From Pseudomonadota bacterium (GTDB lineage Bacteria; Pseudomonadota; Alphaproteobacteria; Rhodobacterales; Rhodobacteraceae), in the NCBI GenBank assembly GCA_021845805.1, contig JAJZVD010000010.1:1-64000 (forward strand): a stretch of 64,000 bases of DNA, written 5' to 3'. Positions 62,160 to 64,000 of the stretch are shown here, piece after piece; position 1 is the first letter of the stretch, and each line of letters opens with the position of its first letter. The notes under the pieces are model-generated. The model was not told where the DNA came from, did no database searches, and saw nothing but the letters and a program-made list of their open reading frames with translations. Made by a program: the position numbers and the translations under genes.

Positions 62160-62188
62160 TTGACCCGGCCCGCCCCGGCACATAGTTT
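62160..62188 (+). promoter_or_regulatory. Candidate sigma70-type promoter for carA
   Basis: TTGACC-N17-TAGTTT shortly upstream of the carA start. Confidence 0.45.
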
Positions 62189-62205
62189 GCCCGGCGGTCC
62201 AGCCG

Positions 62206-63372
62206 ATGGAGTCGCCCATGCCCCCCAGCCCCAAACCGACCGCCTGCCTTGCCCTGGCAGACGGCACGATCTTTTACGGCAAGGGCTTCGGCGCCACCGG
62301 CGAGACGGTGGCCGAACTCTGCTTCAACACCGCGATGACCGGCTATCAGGAGATCATGACCGATCCGTCCTATGCCGGGCAGGTCGTGACCTTCACCTTC
62401 CCCCATGTCGGCAACGTCGGCGTGAACCTCGAGGATGACGAGGCGAACGAACCCGTCGCCGCCGGGATGGTGGTCAAATGGGACCCGACCGAACCCTCTA
62501 GCTGGCGCGCCACCGAAGAGCTGACGGGCTGGATGACCGCCAGGGGCCGGATCGGCATCGGCGGCATCGACACCCGCCGCCTGACCCGGGCGATCCGCCA
62601 GCAGGGCGCGCCGCATGTGGCGCTGGCCCATGACCCCTCGGGGAATTTCGACATCGGCGCGCTGGTGGCAAAGGCGCGGGCGTGGAAGGGGCTGGTGGGC
62701 CTTGACCTCGCCAAGGATGTGACCTGCGCGCAAAGCTACCGCTGGAACGAGATGCGCTGGGCCTGGCCCGAGGGCTACAAGACCCGCGAAGGCGCCGGGC
62801 TGCGCGTGGTGGCGGTGGATTACGGCGCGAAACGCAACATCCTGCGCTGCCTTGCCTCGGCGGGCTGCGAGGTGACGGTGCTGCCCGCGACGGCGACCGC
62901 CGAAGAGGTGCTGGCGCTGAACCCGGAAGGCGTGTTCCTGTCGAACGGGCCGGGCGACCCGGCCGCGACCGGCGCCTATGCGGTACCGATGATCCAGGGC
63001 ATCCTGGCGCGCGACCTGCCGCTGTTCGGGATCTGCCTCGGCCACCAGATGCTGGCGCTGGCGCTGGGCGCGCGGACCGTGAAGATGAACCACGGCCACC
63101 ACGGCGCCAACCATCCGGTGAAGGATCTGGAAACCGGCAAGGTGGAAATCACCTCGATGAACCACGGCTTCACGGTCGACAGCCAGACGCTGCCGAAGGG
63201 CGTGGTGGAAACCCATGTCAGCCTCTTCGACGGCTCGAACTGCGGGATCCGCATCGCCGACCGGCCGGTGTTCTCGGTGCAGTACCACCCCGAGGCCAGC
63301 CCCGGCCCGCAGGACAGCTACTACCTGTTCGAGCGGTTCGCCGAAGCCATGCGCGCCCGCCGCGCGGCCTGA
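62206..63372 (+). CDS. carA: Carbamoyl-phosphate synthase small subunit
   Basis: ACLALADGTIFYGKGFGATGETVAELCFNTAMTGYQEIMTDPSYAGQ; class I GATase LFGICLGHQMLALALGA. An alternative ATG lies at 62218. Confidence 0.97.
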   Translation: MESPMPPSPKPTACLALADGTIFYGKGFGATGETVAELCFNTAMTGYQEIMTDPSYAGQVVTFTFPHVGNVGVNLEDDEANEPVAAGMVVKWDPTEPSSWRATEELTGWMTARGRIGIGGIDTRRLTRAIRQQGAPHVALAHDPSGNFDIGALVAKARAWKGLVGLDLAKDVTCAQSYRWNEMRWAWPEGYKTREGAGLRVVAVDYGAKRNILRCLASAGCEVTVLPATATAEEVLALNPEGVFLSNGPGDPAATGAYAVPMIQGILARDLPLFGICLGHQMLALALGARTVKMNHGHHGANHPVKDLETGKVEITSMNHGFTVDSQTLPKGVVETHVSLFDGSNCGIRIADRPVFSVQYHPEASPGPQDSYYLFERFAEAMRARRAA

Positions 63373-63508
63373 TCCGCCTGCGGGCGTGGCCGGATCGCGG
63401 CATCCGGGCCGGGGGCATCGCGGGCCTGGGCCCGCGCGTCGTTTAACCGCGGATTAATCCTCAGGGCGCTAGCTGTCAGCATTGCCAGCGCGACCGGGGG
63501 GATTCGCG

Positions 63509-64000
63509 ATGAGAAACCAGCCGCTGCGGCGTGTCACGCCCTTGCCCGCGCCGCCGGGCCATCTGCCGCCGATCGATCTGCGCGCAACCCCGCCGGACCC
63601 GCGGCTGATCGACCGCCTGGGGCCGCTTCGCTGCGCCGAAACGGGGCTTTTGCCCTGGCGGCAGGCGGGCGGGGTGACGGTCATCGCCACCGCGCGGGCC
63701 GACATCTACCTGCGCCACGCCCCGACGCTCGAGGCGCTGTTCGGCCCCGTGGTCATGGCGCTGGCGCCCGAGGCCGCGATCCGCGCCGCACTGGTGGCCC
63801 GGCGCGGGGCGGCGCTGGCCGCGGTTGCCGAAACCCGGACCCCGGCCAGCCTCAGCTGCCGTCACTGGAAGGCCGAGGCCGGGGGGCGGCGGCTTCTGCT
63901 GCTGGCTTTTGTGCTGGCCGTGGTCTGGCTGGCACCGCAGCCGGTGGTCGCGGGGCTTCTGGCCTGGGCGCTGCTGACGCTGGCGCTGGGGACCGGGCTG
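63509..64000 (+). CDS. Partial ORF, N-terminus of a membrane protein (possible MshEN-like domain followed by TM; putative glycosyltransferase)
   Basis: My translation MRNQPLRRVTPLPAPPGHLPPIDLRATPPDPRLIDRLGPLRCAETGLLPWRQAGGVTVIATAR...LLLLAFVLAVVWLAPQPVVAGLLAWALLTLALGTGL is open to the window end; absent from the ORF track. Confidence 0.5.
   Translation, partial: MRNQPLRRVTPLPAPPGHLPPIDLRATPPDPRLIDRLGPLRCAETGLLPWRQAGGVTVIATARADIYLRHAPTLEALFGPVVMALAPEAAIRAALVARRGAALAAVAETRTPASLSCRHWKAEAGGRRLLLLAFVLAVVWLAPQPVVAGLLAWALLTLALGTGL

Overview
This is a 64 kb, high-GC chromosomal window. Gene content and order point to an alphaproteobacterium, most likely Rhodobacteraceae. It is almost entirely protein-coding, with about 60 genes assigned on both strands. 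I saw no rRNA, tRNA, CRISPR array or transposase. Recognisable blocks are: ligase-associated helicase/pdeM (start truncated by the window); two tandem folD genes plus fhs; ftsH-tilS-cpoB-pal-tolB-tolA-tolR-tolQ-ybgC; ruvCAB; a DUF1127 gene next to two uncharacterised small membrane proteins; prmA; a secreted protein/ECF sigma/anti-sigma trio; priA; DUF484-xerC; nrdJ; hisG-hisZ-hisS; an Lrp regulator with phhA; dnaE; a small membrane protein-SCO-CtaG cluster; xdhABC; an SQR-like gene; amine/hydroxyacid oxidoreductases; an M3 peptidase; yqeY; and carA. The most noteworthy observations are: (1) a second FolD paralog whose YxxxK catalytic lysine is Gln; (2) a dispersed hairpin repeat with one intergenic copy and one copy inside the xdhA coding sequence; (3) stacked ATTC-N8-GAAT (SqrR/BigR-like) and TTGAC-N4-ATCAA (FNR-like) sites before an AhpD-like gene near an SQR-like gene; (4) a tandem pair of uncharacterised single-TM paralogs beside a DUF1127 gene; (5) a secreted protein-ECF sigma-anti-sigma module with a candidate ECF promoter; (6) a long stem-loop in the ruvC/DUF1127 intergenic region. 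All functional assignments come from reading the translations; no database search was run.
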